Assembly (NCBI GenBank): GCA_963844855.1
Contig: CAWJQP010000075.1
Span: 178,242 to 242,241, forward strand
Reading direction: 5' to 3'
DNA from: DASQDN01 sp963844855
Lineage (GTDB): Bacteria; Acidobacteriota; Terriglobia; Bryobacterales; Bryobacteraceae
DNA length: 64,000 nucleotides
The notes beneath the pieces are model-generated. The model made no database searches, was not told where the DNA came from, and saw nothing but the letters and a program-made list of their open reading frames with translations. Below are positions 1 to 8,092 of the stretch, piece by piece (position 1 is the stretch's first letter; each line of letters opens with the position of its first letter). The position numbers and the translations under genes were made by a program.

Positions 1-960
1 TCTGACGTTTCCTCGTCCGGCTTGATACCGTACCGCCGCAATACTTCCGGCGAGACGGTGACCTTCCCTGATTTGGCATGCAGTCTGAAGCTCCCGGTGC
101 GGGTCAGCCTCTGCACTTCGAGCAAATGCGCTTCGCTCTCGCGGAGCTTTGCCTCTGCCAGTTTTCGCGCTTCGATGTCGGCGCGCAGGGCTTCCTCAGC
201 GCGCTTCTGTTCTTCCAAATCGGTGAGCAGGAAGTACCAGCGCAAGATGCGGCCATCGGCGTCCCGGAGCGGGAGACCACGCACGTTGAACCATCGGTAG
301 CCACGCACACCGAGTAGACGCTCAACCGTTTCGTAGGGCACTCCCGTCTCTATTGAACGACGCCACATCGCTACCACGTGCTCGCGGTCATCGGGGTGGA
401 CAAGTGACCCCCAGTCTCTCAACTCTTCTGCGGTCTTCCCGAAAAAATCCGAGACCGGCTGATTGACAAACTGAAGCACGCCCGCCGCGTCCATTGAGGT
501 GATCAGACCTGGAAGGCCGTCGACCATGAGGCGAAGACTCTGCTCGCTCGCGCGGAGCGCATCCTCAAGCACGCTTCCTGTCCTCCAGTTGAATGTTCGT
601 CCCGTACCACTTCACGACGTTGCCGCTTTCGTCGCACAAAGGGTTTCCAGGGAAAAGAAACCAGCCATACTCCACATCGAAGCGGCGAAAGGGAACTTCT
701 ACCTTAAAGAGTTGGACGCGACGAACCGCCTCCTGAAACGCTTCCACCAAGCGCGGGATGTCATCTGAGTGAATGGCCAGTTTCCAGCCGCATTCCAACG
801 CATGCTCGCGCGAGAGGCCCGTATAATCCAGCCGATGCTGATCGAAAAAATGAGCGGAAGCATCCCACTGAGTGGGCCAAGGCAGTGTCGGGATCGTGTC
901 GACAACGCGAATTGCTTGCGCTGGGGAACCGCCCTCTGCGTTGCACCCCGGAGCCGCCAT
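1..960 (-). CDS. Multi-PAS sensor protein, probably a histidine kinase N-terminus; frameshifted, runs off left edge
   Basis: Reading leftward from an ATG at 960, which is directly preceded in frame by a stop, the protein is a chain of PAS_3-type domains. The first covers about residues 10-130 (DTIPTLPWPTQWDASAHFF through WFLFPGNPLCDESGNVVKWY). It ends at a TGA at 567-565. The next frame continues at once as LEDALRASEQSLRLMVDGLPG, a second PAS (about 125 residues, with HPDD and WFNVRGLPLRDADG). An E/A/R-rich linker and the start of a third PAS follow at the window edge. Removing one of the two T residues (plus strand A567/A568) restores KRAEDALRASEQ, the usual PAS linker, so a one-base insertion explains the break. 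Multi-PAS chains like this usually feed a C-terminal histidine kinase, but that part lies outside the window. The lesion may be a sequencing error or a young pseudogene. Confidence 0.72.
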
Positions 961-1971
961 TTATGAATTATACGGGGGCAGGGCGGCGCCTGGCCCAGCC
1001 TCGAAAATTCTGAATGATCAGCGATCCCGCCGGATCGTTAACCACGCGCGGAGTGAGCCATCTGCCGTCGGGCGGGCCGTTAGCCAGAAACAATTGATGC
1101 CGCGGATATTGCCGATTTAAATGCCGGGCGGGTGTCGGCAAGGCTCCCGCGATGCCACTTGGGCCTATAACGCCCAAACCGCTGATGTGGCCCGCGTTCC
1201 GCATGTCTGACACGATAACTCCTGCTAAATGCCGTTATCACCGTCGATCAGCAGCGCGAAATCCCGTCGATTAGAAACTCTGTACGGGAAGCTCGACTTC
1301 AATCTCACCCAGCCTCGATGCCTGTGGGAGATCCGTACGAACAGACTCCCAGTACAGTCAGATGGATTCGGTGCTCGACCGTCAGTTCGTCAAGAGATTG
1401 TCCAGTTACGAGAATCGGCGGCAGTTCCGGCACCTAAGCGCTAAAACTGCCAGGTTGTACTTCAATTGCGAGAGAATACTTACGCGTCGTTTCTCCGGCT
1501 CCTCTATACACCAGTTTGCTTCAGAATGGCTCGCCACGTTCCCGGGCGGACATCGTCACTAAGTCTTCCGGAACCACGGTCACTCGTCCGTATCGACTCC
1601 GATAGATCCGGTGATCACCTTTGGTCCGTACGTGCCTGCCTTTCGAGCATCGGATCACGTCGCGAACGTTCAGCGGCGCAGCTTAACAGTAGCTTGCCGA
1701 CGCCAGTGACTTACCGCAGCAAACTTCGTCTCAAATCAGCGCCCCACCACCGATACGTCCGGAACAACTTCCGCCGTTAGCGAAGCTGAAAACTCCACCG
1801 ATCACCGTCGCAGAACCAACAAACAACCGAGCTTCAGTGCCATCCCAAACAACCCAAAAAACCAAATCCACACGAATCGAGAATTTATATTTACATAAAT
1901 CCTCAATAACTTACGCCAAAATACCCCCATTTGCGCCAATAATCAACTGCTAGATTCAAATCGGGGAAGTT
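961..1971. other. About 1 kb with no convincing gene
   Basis: No reading frame here has recognisable protein features. The longest candidate (968-1213, minus) has no domain and no ribosome binding site I trust. The last 170 bases (about 1800-1970) turn markedly A/C-rich and contain an AT-rich stretch (ATTTATATTTACATAAAT at 1883-1900). It sits about 75 bases upstream of the terminase cassette and is a plausible promoter region for it. Confidence 0.4.
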
Positions 1972-2151
1972 ATGATCTGCGAGATCGACATACCGTGGAC
2001 GCCACGGACTATCAAACGATCCGCAACGCCCAAAAACCAATCTCTCCCCTTCAACACACTCCTAGCCATCATCACCGACGCGCTAAAGCCCTTTGAAGAA
2101 GCGCGCATTGCCCTCTCAATTGCCCTAGCTAATTTCCAGGCAGCCACATGA
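1972..2151 (+). CDS. Small 59-aa protein, first gene of the terminase cassette
   Basis: This short ORF starts at ATG 1972, preceded by a purine-rich stretch (CGGGGAAGTT) that can serve as Shine-Dalgarno. It ends at TGA 2149-2151, overlapping the terminase ATG in an ATGA junction typical of translational coupling. The product is basic at the N-terminus (TPRTIKRSATPKNQSL) followed by a predicted amphipathic helix (NTLLAIITDALKPFEEARIALSIALANF). I do not recognise a family. Support that it is a real gene comes from a degraded homologous copy of the same DNA at 48223-48306, where most codons match before a one-base deletion. By position it could be a small-terminase-like or regulatory partner of the ATPase, but that is inference. 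Confidence 0.6.
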   Translation: MICEIDIPWTPRTIKRSATPKNQSLPFNTLLAIITDALKPFEEARIALSIALANFQAAT

Positions 2152-2930
2152 CCGCGTCAGACCTCAGTGTAGGCCTGAACGCCGAGGAATTCACCCGAAA
2201 AAGCCTCGGATTCGAACCCGACCCCCATCAAACCCGCGTTCTCTTCAACTCCGCCAACAGAGCCATTCTGAACTGCACGCGCCAGTGGGGCAAGTCGACC
2301 GTCTGCGCCATAAATGCGCTCCACCGAGCCTTCCACCGGCCCGCAGCAACCGTCGTCATCGCCTGCCCATCCCAGCGCCAAAGCTCCGAATTCTTACATA
2401 AAGTAGCGACATTCCTGCATATCCTGGAAATTCCAAGAAAAGGCGACGGCCGAAATCGACAGTCACTCAAACTCCCGAACGAATCGCGCATCATCGCGCT
2501 CCCGGGCCAGATTCAACAGACCATCCGCGGCTTCTCCGCGCTATCGCTGCTCATCATCGACGAAGCTGCGCAAGTCACAGACACTCTCTATCTAGCCCTC
2601 CGCCCCATGCTCGCCGTCAGCAACGGCGACCTCTGGCTCCTCAGCACGCCTTACGGCAAACGCGGCTTCTTCTACCGCACGTGGACCCAAGGCGGCGACC
2701 GCTGGCAGCGCTTCACCGTACCCGCCACCGAATGCCCGCGCATCGGGGCCCAGTTCCTCGAAGAGGAGCGCGAAGCCGGCGGAGCGCGCTACTTCGGTCA
2801 GGAATATCTTTGCGAATTCCACTCCACCGACGACGCGCTCTTCGATGAAACGCTCATCCGCCTAATGCTCTGCGATCAAGTGGACCCGCTAGCCTTCGAC
2901 AAAATCACACCCAACGGAATCGCCGCATGA
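2148..2930 (+). CDS. Phage-type terminase large subunit, ATPase domain only
   Basis: The 260-residue protein matches the N-terminal packaging ATPase of terminase large subunits. A Walker A-like loop (CTRQWGKST) lies at residues 43-51, a Walker B strand with catalytic Glu (LLIIDEA) at 134-140, and the coupling motif LLSTPYGKRG near 164-173. The family normally fuses this to a C-terminal nuclease in one chain of 450-600 residues. Here the nuclease is a separate ORF starting in an ATGA overlap at 2927. Codon use is strongly C-rich on the coding strand, unlike the neighbouring genes, which suggests foreign origin. No portal, capsid, tail or integrase gene is nearby, so this is not an ordinary prophage. 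It could be a domesticated remnant or part of a small mobile cassette. Confidence 0.85.
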   Translation: MTASDLSVGLNAEEFTRKSLGFEPDPHQTRVLFNSANRAILNCTRQWGKSTVCAINALHRAFHRPAATVVIACPSQRQSSEFLHKVATFLHILEIPRKGDGRNRQSLKLPNESRIIALPGQIQQTIRGFSALSLLIIDEAAQVTDTLYLALRPMLAVSNGDLWLLSTPYGKRGFFYRTWTQGGDRWQRFTVPATECPRIGAQFLEEEREAGGARYFGQEYLCEFHSTDDALFDETLIRLMLCDQVDPLAFDKITPNGIAA

Positions 2931-3586
2931 GACCGGCCGTAGGCACTTTCATCAAGCGCGAGTTCTTCCTCGGCCTGGATCTCGGACAGCGGCGCGATCG
3001 CACCGCCATCGCCATCATCGAGCGAGCCGATATCCAAACGCCCGAACGCAACCCCGTAACTTGGCAACCAGTAGCTTCGACCCGAACCAGCGTGAGCTAC
3101 CTACAACGTATGCCGCTGCACACGCCCTACACAACCATCGCCGAGCATGTAACCCGCATCGGCCGCACCCTGTCCTCCATGGGTCAATGCACGCTGGTCG
3201 TCGACGCAACCGGAGTCGGCCTGCCCGTCGTCGATGCCCTCAAAATCGTAAACGCGCCCTGGCGTCTGATGCCTGTCACCATTGGCTCCGCCGCGCACGA
3301 ACACTACAGCGACGGCTTCTGGCGAGTCCCCAAGCGCGACCTCATCGCCAACCTGCAACTGGCCTTTGAGAACCACGCCTTCCGCATCGCCAGCCGCCTG
3401 CGCGAAGCGCAAACACTCATCGAAGAGCTCGCCTCCATGCGAGCCACCACGCGCCTCTCGGGCCACACGCAGTTCGCCAGCCCGGGAACCGCGCATGACG
3501 ATCTAGCCATCGCTCTCGCGCTCGCCTGGTGGGCCGCCCATACCCGGCGCTCCGGCGAACTAGGAATCAACAAACCACTCATTTAG
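2927..3586 (+). CDS. Terminase nuclease domain, RNase H-like fold, as a separate protein
   Basis: This 219-residue protein resembles the C-terminal nuclease of large terminases. The pattern is LGLDLGQRRDRTAIAII at about residues 15-31 with acidic D18, then TLVVDATGVGLPVVDAL with D93, and HDDLAIALALAW with D191/D192. These three acidic positions are the expected metal-binding set of the RNase H-like fold. The start codon overlaps the stop of the ATPase gene (ATGA), so the two halves are probably made stoichiometrically. The split could be an ancestral two-gene arrangement or an old fission. The C-rich codon use is the same as in the ATPase gene. Its role would be cutting DNA concatemers if packaging still occurs. 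No packaging machinery is visible here. Confidence 0.8.
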   Translation: MRPAVGTFIKREFFLGLDLGQRRDRTAIAIIERADIQTPERNPVTWQPVASTRTSVSYLQRMPLHTPYTTIAEHVTRIGRTLSSMGQCTLVVDATGVGLPVVDALKIVNAPWRLMPVTIGSAAHEHYSDGFWRVPKRDLIANLQLAFENHAFRIASRLREAQTLIEELASMRATTRLSGHTQFASPGTAHDDLAIALALAWWAAHTRRSGELGINKPLI

Positions 3587-3595
3587 GAAACACTC

Positions 3596-4045
3596 ATGTC
3601 ACTCAACGCCGTCAAACATGGACTAACGTCGACCAAGATGTTCGTGCTCCAGAACGAAAATCCCGCTGCTTGGGCCGAGCTCCTGGACCAATGCGTCAAG
3701 GACTACAAACCCACCACACCCCTCGAGCACACCTACGTCCAGGCAATCGCCTTCTCCCTCTGGCGCCTGCGTCGCATGTACTCCGTGCAGACCGCCATGG
3801 TCGATCTCGAAATGGACGATCAGGCCGCGGGCTTCAATAAAAATTACGAAACGGCCGATGAAACCGTCCGCAAAACGCTGGCCGTCCGGGAACTCCTCAG
3901 TGACGCTCGGCCTCTCACGAATCTCAGCCGCTATGAGATAGCCCTCCAGCGCGCTCACGATCGGGCCGTCAACAATCTCGTCAACCTGCGAAAATTACGA
4001 AACGAAAAGCCAGGATTAACACCCACCCCCTGTCATCCGGACTAA
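3596..4045 (+). CDS. NAVKHGL-type hypothetical protein of the terminase cassette
   Basis: The 149-residue protein begins MSLNAVKHGLTSTKMFVLQNENP and continues as a charged, mostly helical chain (LWRLRRMYSVQTAMVDLEMDDQ). The N-A-x-K-H-G-L opening is a motif I associate with a family of hypothetical proteins common in Acidobacteriota and found beside phage-like or transposon-like genes, but I know no assigned function. It follows the nuclease gene by nine bases, in the same orientation and with the same C-rich codon use, so it belongs to the cassette. A DNA-binding or small-terminase role is possible but unsupported by any motif I can name. Confidence 0.65.
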   Translation: MSLNAVKHGLTSTKMFVLQNENPAAWAELLDQCVKDYKPTTPLEHTYVQAIAFSLWRLRRMYSVQTAMVDLEMDDQAAGFNKNYETADETVRKTLAVRELLSDARPLTNLSRYEIALQRAHDRAVNNLVNLRKLRNEKPGLTPTPCHPD

Positions 4046-4416
4046 AAGAACGGGAGGAGCGCTATCGAGGATCGACACGCCCGCAACTTCCCCCGAATCG
4101 CATCTCGAACAAGGTATAGAACCCATTCGAGCTCACACGGCGCCGGTAGACATTGAATCGATAACCGACAAACGAAGAGAAGGTTGGGGAGTTCCTGTTT
4201 CAGCATCGTCGCCCTCACATGTAGATCAGTCTCGGTCGAAGACCCCGAAAACTATCTACGAAGCAGGCATCATACGTCGACCTATAAATAGAGATACAAC
4301 CGCGAAATCCAAATGGTAGCCAGTTGGCTATGATTGGATGATCGTAAACCAACTACATCCTTCGTGAGTCGAATCGACTCCGGCGAAGTGGACTGATTTT
4401 TTGTCAGGAGGCGATT
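4046..4416. other. Intergenic region of about 370 bases
   Basis: No gene is seen. This marks the right end of the C-rich cassette and the switch back to host-like base use. An AGGAGG-like Shine-Dalgarno (CAGGAGGCG) lies just before the carbonic anhydrase start. Confidence 0.4.
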
Positions 4417-5049
4417 ATGTGGAGACGTGAGTTTGTTGCGTTGCTTCCAGCCAGCGCTCTCGCGGCGCAATCGGCGCGTCTTACCGCCGATGAGGCTCTG
4501 AAGGACTTGCTCGAAGGCAACGAACGTTTTGTGGCGGGCAAAACCGTGAATCCTCGGCGAAGCCCGGCCGACTTCTCGAAGCTTGCGCCCGCACAGGCGC
4601 CGGATGCCGTGATTGTCGGTTGCGCCGACTCGCGCGTGCCGCCGGAAATTCTTTTCGATCAAGGTGTCGGGGATTTATTCGTCATTCGGGTGGCGGGGAA
4701 TGTGGTCAGTGGCGCAGGTCCTACGGTAAAGGGGAGCATCGCATATGCTGTCGTTGTGTTGGGCGCCCCGCTCGTAATGGTTTTAGGACATAGCCAATGC
4801 GGCGCTGTGAAAGCGGCGCTCGAAACCAAGGAACTCGGGCTGCCAGATTCGATTCAGGATCTGGTCCGCATGGTGAGTACGAATGGCGACAAGGATCTCG
4901 ACCGAGCTATTGCGGCAAATGTGCGTGCCGGCGTCGAGAGGGTGAAGCGTCTGGAGCCGACACTTACCCGCTATGTCGAAACGAAGCGTGTCAAAGTGGT
5001 CGGCGCCGTTTACGATCTGGCAAGCGGCAAAGTAAATCTGGTCTCCTGA
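4417..5049 (+). CDS. Beta-carbonic anhydrase with an N-terminal export-like leader
   Basis: The protein (210 aa) catalyses reversible hydration of CO2 to bicarbonate. The beta-class zinc site is complete: C69-A-D71-S-R73 and H125-S-Q-C128, with the Asp/Arg dyad present. The flanking segments DLFVIRVAGNVV and GSIAYAVVVLGAPLVMVLGHSQCGAVKAAL are typical of the class. The first 20 residues (MWRREFVALLPASALAAQSA) look like a short signal peptide with an RR pair, so a periplasmic, possibly Tat-exported, enzyme is plausible. Beta enzymes are usually cytoplasmic, so this is worth noting. The start is supported by a strong GGAGGC ribosome site six to ten bases upstream. The next gene, a small secreted protein, lies 64 bases downstream. 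Confidence 0.92.
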   Translation: MWRREFVALLPASALAAQSARLTADEALKDLLEGNERFVAGKTVNPRRSPADFSKLAPAQAPDAVIVGCADSRVPPEILFDQGVGDLFVIRVAGNVVSGAGPTVKGSIAYAVVVLGAPLVMVLGHSQCGAVKAALETKELGLPDSIQDLVRMVSTNGDKDLDRAIAANVRAGVERVKRLEPTLTRYVETKRVKVVGAVYDLASGKVNLVS

Positions 5050-5113
5050 CGGCGCGATGCGAACAGGCGGCGCCGGGTGTCTCACCGAGGATATTCATGA
5101 GAGGATGCTCTAA

Positions 5114-5458
5114 ATGAAACAACTTTTGCTGATTGTCGTTGCCGCTGCCGGGCTTCTCGGCGCCGACCTGAATGGCAAGTGGAACTTCACATGGCAAACG
5201 CCCGGCGGCGAACGACGCAGCACGCTCACTTTCACGCAAACCGCCGAAAAAGTCGAGGCTCGGTTTCCAGACGGAAAAGAGCCTGTCACTGGCACTCTCA
5301 AAGACGGAAGGCTCTCGCTTGCGGGACGCGTATACTCGTCCGAGGCCGGTGAGGCTGCGGACTTTCACCTGAACGGAACTCTGTCGGAGGGTGAGCTGAA
5401 AGGCACAGGTGGATGGGGAGAACATCAGTTGAGCTTTACAGCCCGCAAGGCCGATTGA
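5114..5458 (+). CDS. Small secreted protein of unknown function
   Basis: The 114-residue product has a clear signal peptide (MKQLLLIVVAAAGLLGADL). After it comes a beta-rich body with repeated G-x-W/T-G-x-L patterns (LNGKWNFTW, VTGTLKDGRLSLAGRVY, FHLNGTLSEGELKGTGGW). This resembles small lipocalin-like or DUF-type periplasmic proteins common in Acidobacteriota, where a LNGKWNF-like opening is frequent. No catalytic residues can be named. A GAGAGGAT ribosome site precedes the ATG. It lies between the carbonic anhydrase and the BtpA-like operon on the same strand, but the spacings (64 and 91 bases) do not prove co-transcription. Confidence 0.7.
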   Translation: MKQLLLIVVAAAGLLGADLNGKWNFTWQTPGGERRSTLTFTQTAEKVEARFPDGKEPVTGTLKDGRLSLAGRVYSSEAGEAADFHLNGTLSEGELKGTGGWGEHQLSFTARKAD

Positions 5459-5549
5459 TTCGCGATGACCGTGCGACCGATTGCGGGGCGGAAGCCGCGC
5501 TGATCTTTGCCCTTTTAGATGGCGTTCTGGCTCATGATCTACTGATTTC

Positions 5550-6368
5550 GTGGAAACCCGTGTATGGGATGCGTTCAAGGCCAGGCGCAAACCGATAATC
5601 GGTATGTTGCACGTACCGGCGCTGCCTGGTTCTCCCCGGAATACACTCGGATTCGACGCCATCGTCGATTGGGTCCTCAAGGACGCGCACGCCCTGGCGG
5701 CCAGTGGTATCGATGCCGTCATTCTGGAAAATTTTGGTGATGTTCCGTTCTATCCGGACCGGACGCCGGCACATACGCTAACGTTCATGACCATTTTGGG
5801 GCGAGAGGTCACAGAGCAAACCGGCCTGTCGCTCGGAATAAATGTCTTGCGAAACGATGCCGAGAGCGCACTCGCGATTGCGACGGCGGTCGGCGCCGAG
5901 TTCATACGAGTGAACGTCTACACCGGCGCAAGGCTAACGGACCAGGGCCTGATTCAGGGAGTTGCACACCGGCTGCTCCGGTATCGGAAATCGATTGACA
6001 GTCCCGTGAAAATCCTCGCGGATGTGGATGTGAAGCACTCTGCGCCATTGGCTCCAAGAGAACTGACTGACGAGGTGGAAGAGACTGTCCAGCGTGGCTG
6101 CGCCGACGGGATCATCGTAACGGGTTCTGCCACGGGCAAACACACGGCGCTCGAAGATCTGAAGAGGGCTGCGACTGCGGCTCGCGGCACACCAGTGGTG
6201 GCGGGCAGTGGAGTCGACGCGAAGGATGTAGCTGCCGTGCTCGCGGTGGCTGACGGTCTGATTGTCGGGACGGCATTCAAGCGCGACGGTGTGACGACCA
6301 ATCCGGTTGACGTAAAGCGCGTCCAAGCGTTCATGCAAGCGGCGCGCCGGAATCAGCAGGAAAACTGA
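5550..6368 (+). CDS. BtpA/SgcQ family TIM-barrel protein
   Basis: The 272-residue protein shows the whole BtpA/SgcQ pattern. It has an opening GMLHVPALPGSP, a conserved IDAVILENFGDVPF, GINVLRNDAESALAIATAVGAEFIRVNVYTGA, KILADVDVKHSAPL, a late GIIVTGSATG and a C-terminal VVAGSGVDAKDVAAVLAVADGLIVGTAFK. The fold is a phosphate-binding TIM barrel. BtpA was named for photosystem I stability in cyanobacteria, but most bacterial members sit in sugar catabolic clusters, as SgcQ does. It is followed after two bases by a DhaK-DhaL kinase and then an FAD oxidase, so a role in handling a small phosphorylated sugar is likely. The start used is GTG 5550; no strong ribosome site is visible. Confidence 0.85.
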   Translation: METRVWDAFKARRKPIIGMLHVPALPGSPRNTLGFDAIVDWVLKDAHALAASGIDAVILENFGDVPFYPDRTPAHTLTFMTILGREVTEQTGLSLGINVLRNDAESALAIATAVGAEFIRVNVYTGARLTDQGLIQGVAHRLLRYRKSIDSPVKILADVDVKHSAPLAPRELTDEVEETVQRGCADGIIVTGSATGKHTALEDLKRAATAARGTPVVAGSGVDAKDVAAVLAVADGLIVGTAFKRDGVTTNPVDVKRVQAFMQAARRNQQEN

Positions 6369-6370
6369 TC

Positions 6371-8077
6371 ATGAAGAAAATCATTAATCGTCCGGAAGAC
6401 GCGGTGGAGGAAATGTTAGAGGGACTGGTACTTCTCAATCCCGATCTGATCCGACTGTCCGGACATAAAGTGGTCTTGCGTGCCGACGCAGAAACGATCC
6501 GCGACAGTCAGGTGGCGCTCATCTCCGGTGGCGGTAGCGGGCACGAACCGGCGCACGCCGGATATGTGGGCTCCGGAATGCTCACTGCGGCGGTGGCGGG
6601 AGATGTTTTCACTTCTCCGGACAGCGACTCGGTCTATTCCGCAATTAAGGCAGTTGCTGGCCCTCCCGGCGCGCTGTTGATCGTCAAGAATTACACTGGG
6701 GACCGCCTGAACTTTGGCGTAGCCGCCGAGACAGCGCGATCAGAAGGTATTCCAGTCGAAATGATCTTTGTGAATGATGATGTCGCGCTCGCCAAGGATC
6801 AACGTGTGACTGCCGCGCGTGGTCTTGCCGGCACTGTTCTCATTCACAAAATCGTCGGCGCCGCGGCAGCCGAAGGCAAAAGCCTGACCGAGATCGCGAC
6901 GATTGGCAGAGCGGCCATCGAATCCTTGGCAACCATGGGCGTCTCACTCTCTGCGGGTACCGCGCCTTCGGTCGGCAGACCCAGCTTTGAATTGGGTGAC
7001 GATGAGATGGAACTCGGCCTGGGAATCCACGGTGAGCCTGGCTTAGAACGTACGCAGCTCCGACCGGCCGATGAACTGGTCGAAATACTACTCACTGAAA
7101 TTCTGGAACAATCCAGATTCGGCGATGAAAAGCGCGTTGCCGTGATGGTCAATAATCTCGGCGCAACCACGCCGATGGAACTAGCCATCGTCGTTCGTCA
7201 CGCGCTGGCGCTACTGCGAGGACAGGCATTCCATGTAGAACGAGTGTATGCAGGGACGTTCCTATCGTCACTGGACATGGCGGGAATCTCCATTTCCGTT
7301 CTTGGTGTCGATGACGACAGGCTTCGATGGCTTGACGCGCCAACCAGTGCTCCCGCCTGGCCGAATGTAGCGAAACGAAATCCCGGGCATATCAATAGGC
7401 AACTGGCCGCGAGCGCGCCCGGAAGCGACATCCGTGCCGTCGACCCTGTACTGACTGGGCGGGGAGTCACGGCAAGGCGTGTGATCGAAGCTGCATGTAC
7501 AGCTTTGATTGCGGCCGAGCCTGAGCTCACCGAACTGGACCGTCTAACTGGCGACGGCGACCTTGGTGTCAACATGAAGCGGGCAGCGGAGGCGGTGAGG
7601 GAAGCAATTCCCTCATATCCTCTCGATGACATCGCCGCCACTCTGAAGATGATCGGACATACGCTGCGGCGCGAATTGGGTGGATCTTCGGGTCCGCTCT
7701 ATGGTGTGCTTTTTCTTCGCACAGGCAGTATGTTGGAAAACGCCGGAGGCACGGAAACCAGGAGATACATTCAAGCCTTCGAAGGAGGGCTTGCCGCCCT
7801 CAGTGAATTGGGCGGCGCCCGACCGGGTGACCGCACGATGCTGGATGCTCTCGCCGCATTCGTAACGGCTCTCAGCCACGCGGGTACAAGTCTTTCTGGG
7901 GAGGCGTTTCGCGCTGCGGTCAAAGAGGCTCAACGCGGCGCTGAAGCGACGGCTCTGATGGAGCCGAAGCTGGGCCGATCCGCTTATCTGGGAGCCCGAG
8001 TGCTCGGCCATCCTGATCCCGGAGCGAGAGCGGTCGCGATCTGGTTGAATGCAATCTCAGAGGCGCTCTTTAACTAG
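6371..8077 (+). CDS. ATP-dependent dihydroxyacetone-type kinase, fused DhaK-DhaL
   Basis: This 568-residue chain joins a DhaK substrate domain (about 1-330) to a DhaL nucleotide domain (about 365-568), as in single-chain ATP-dependent dihydroxyacetone, erythrulose or related ketose kinases. DhaK shows the GGGSGHEPAHAGYVG loop, the VKNYTGDRLNFG segment, and GIHGEPG carrying the His that forms a hemiaminal with the substrate carbonyl. DhaL shows LTGDGDLGVNM, with the Mg-binding aspartates, and GGSSGPLYGV. The residue after GDGD is Leu, where many homologues have His, Thr or Cys; the metal ligands themselves are kept. The gene starts two bases after the BtpA-like gene and sixteen before the FAD oxidase, so the three form an operon. 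The substrate may be dihydroxyacetone or another three- or four-carbon ketose. Confidence 0.92.
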   Translation: MKKIINRPEDAVEEMLEGLVLLNPDLIRLSGHKVVLRADAETIRDSQVALISGGGSGHEPAHAGYVGSGMLTAAVAGDVFTSPDSDSVYSAIKAVAGPPGALLIVKNYTGDRLNFGVAAETARSEGIPVEMIFVNDDVALAKDQRVTAARGLAGTVLIHKIVGAAAAEGKSLTEIATIGRAAIESLATMGVSLSAGTAPSVGRPSFELGDDEMELGLGIHGEPGLERTQLRPADELVEILLTEILEQSRFGDEKRVAVMVNNLGATTPMELAIVVRHALALLRGQAFHVERVYAGTFLSSLDMAGISISVLGVDDDRLRWLDAPTSAPAWPNVAKRNPGHINRQLAASAPGSDIRAVDPVLTGRGVTARRVIEAACTALIAAEPELTELDRLTGDGDLGVNMKRAAEAVREAIPSYPLDDIAATLKMIGHTLRRELGGSSGPLYGVLFLRTGSMLENAGGTETRRYIQAFEGGLAALSELGGARPGDRTMLDALAAFVTALSHAGTSLSGEAFRAAVKEAQRGAEATALMEPKLGRSAYLGARVLGHPDPGARAVAIWLNAISEALFN

Positions 8078-8092
8078 TACGGAGGGATTCCG

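Noticed and set aside
968..1213. 81-codon minus-strand frame upstream of the PAS sensor
   Set aside because: No ribosome site, domain or homologue-like motif; composition alone does not support a gene.
2205..2225. tRNA T-loop-like string GATTCGAACCCGAC
   Set aside because: It is inside the terminase coding frame and no acceptor or anticodon stem can be drawn around it.
1972..4045. Complete prophage
   Set aside because: Only terminase-type genes are present; carbonic anhydrase and metabolic genes follow directly and there is no portal, capsid, tail, lysis or integrase gene.
5550..6368. Photosystem I biogenesis role implied by the BtpA name
   Set aside because: The family is widespread in non-photosynthetic bacteria and this gene sits in a sugar-type catabolic operon; nothing else in the window is photosynthetic.
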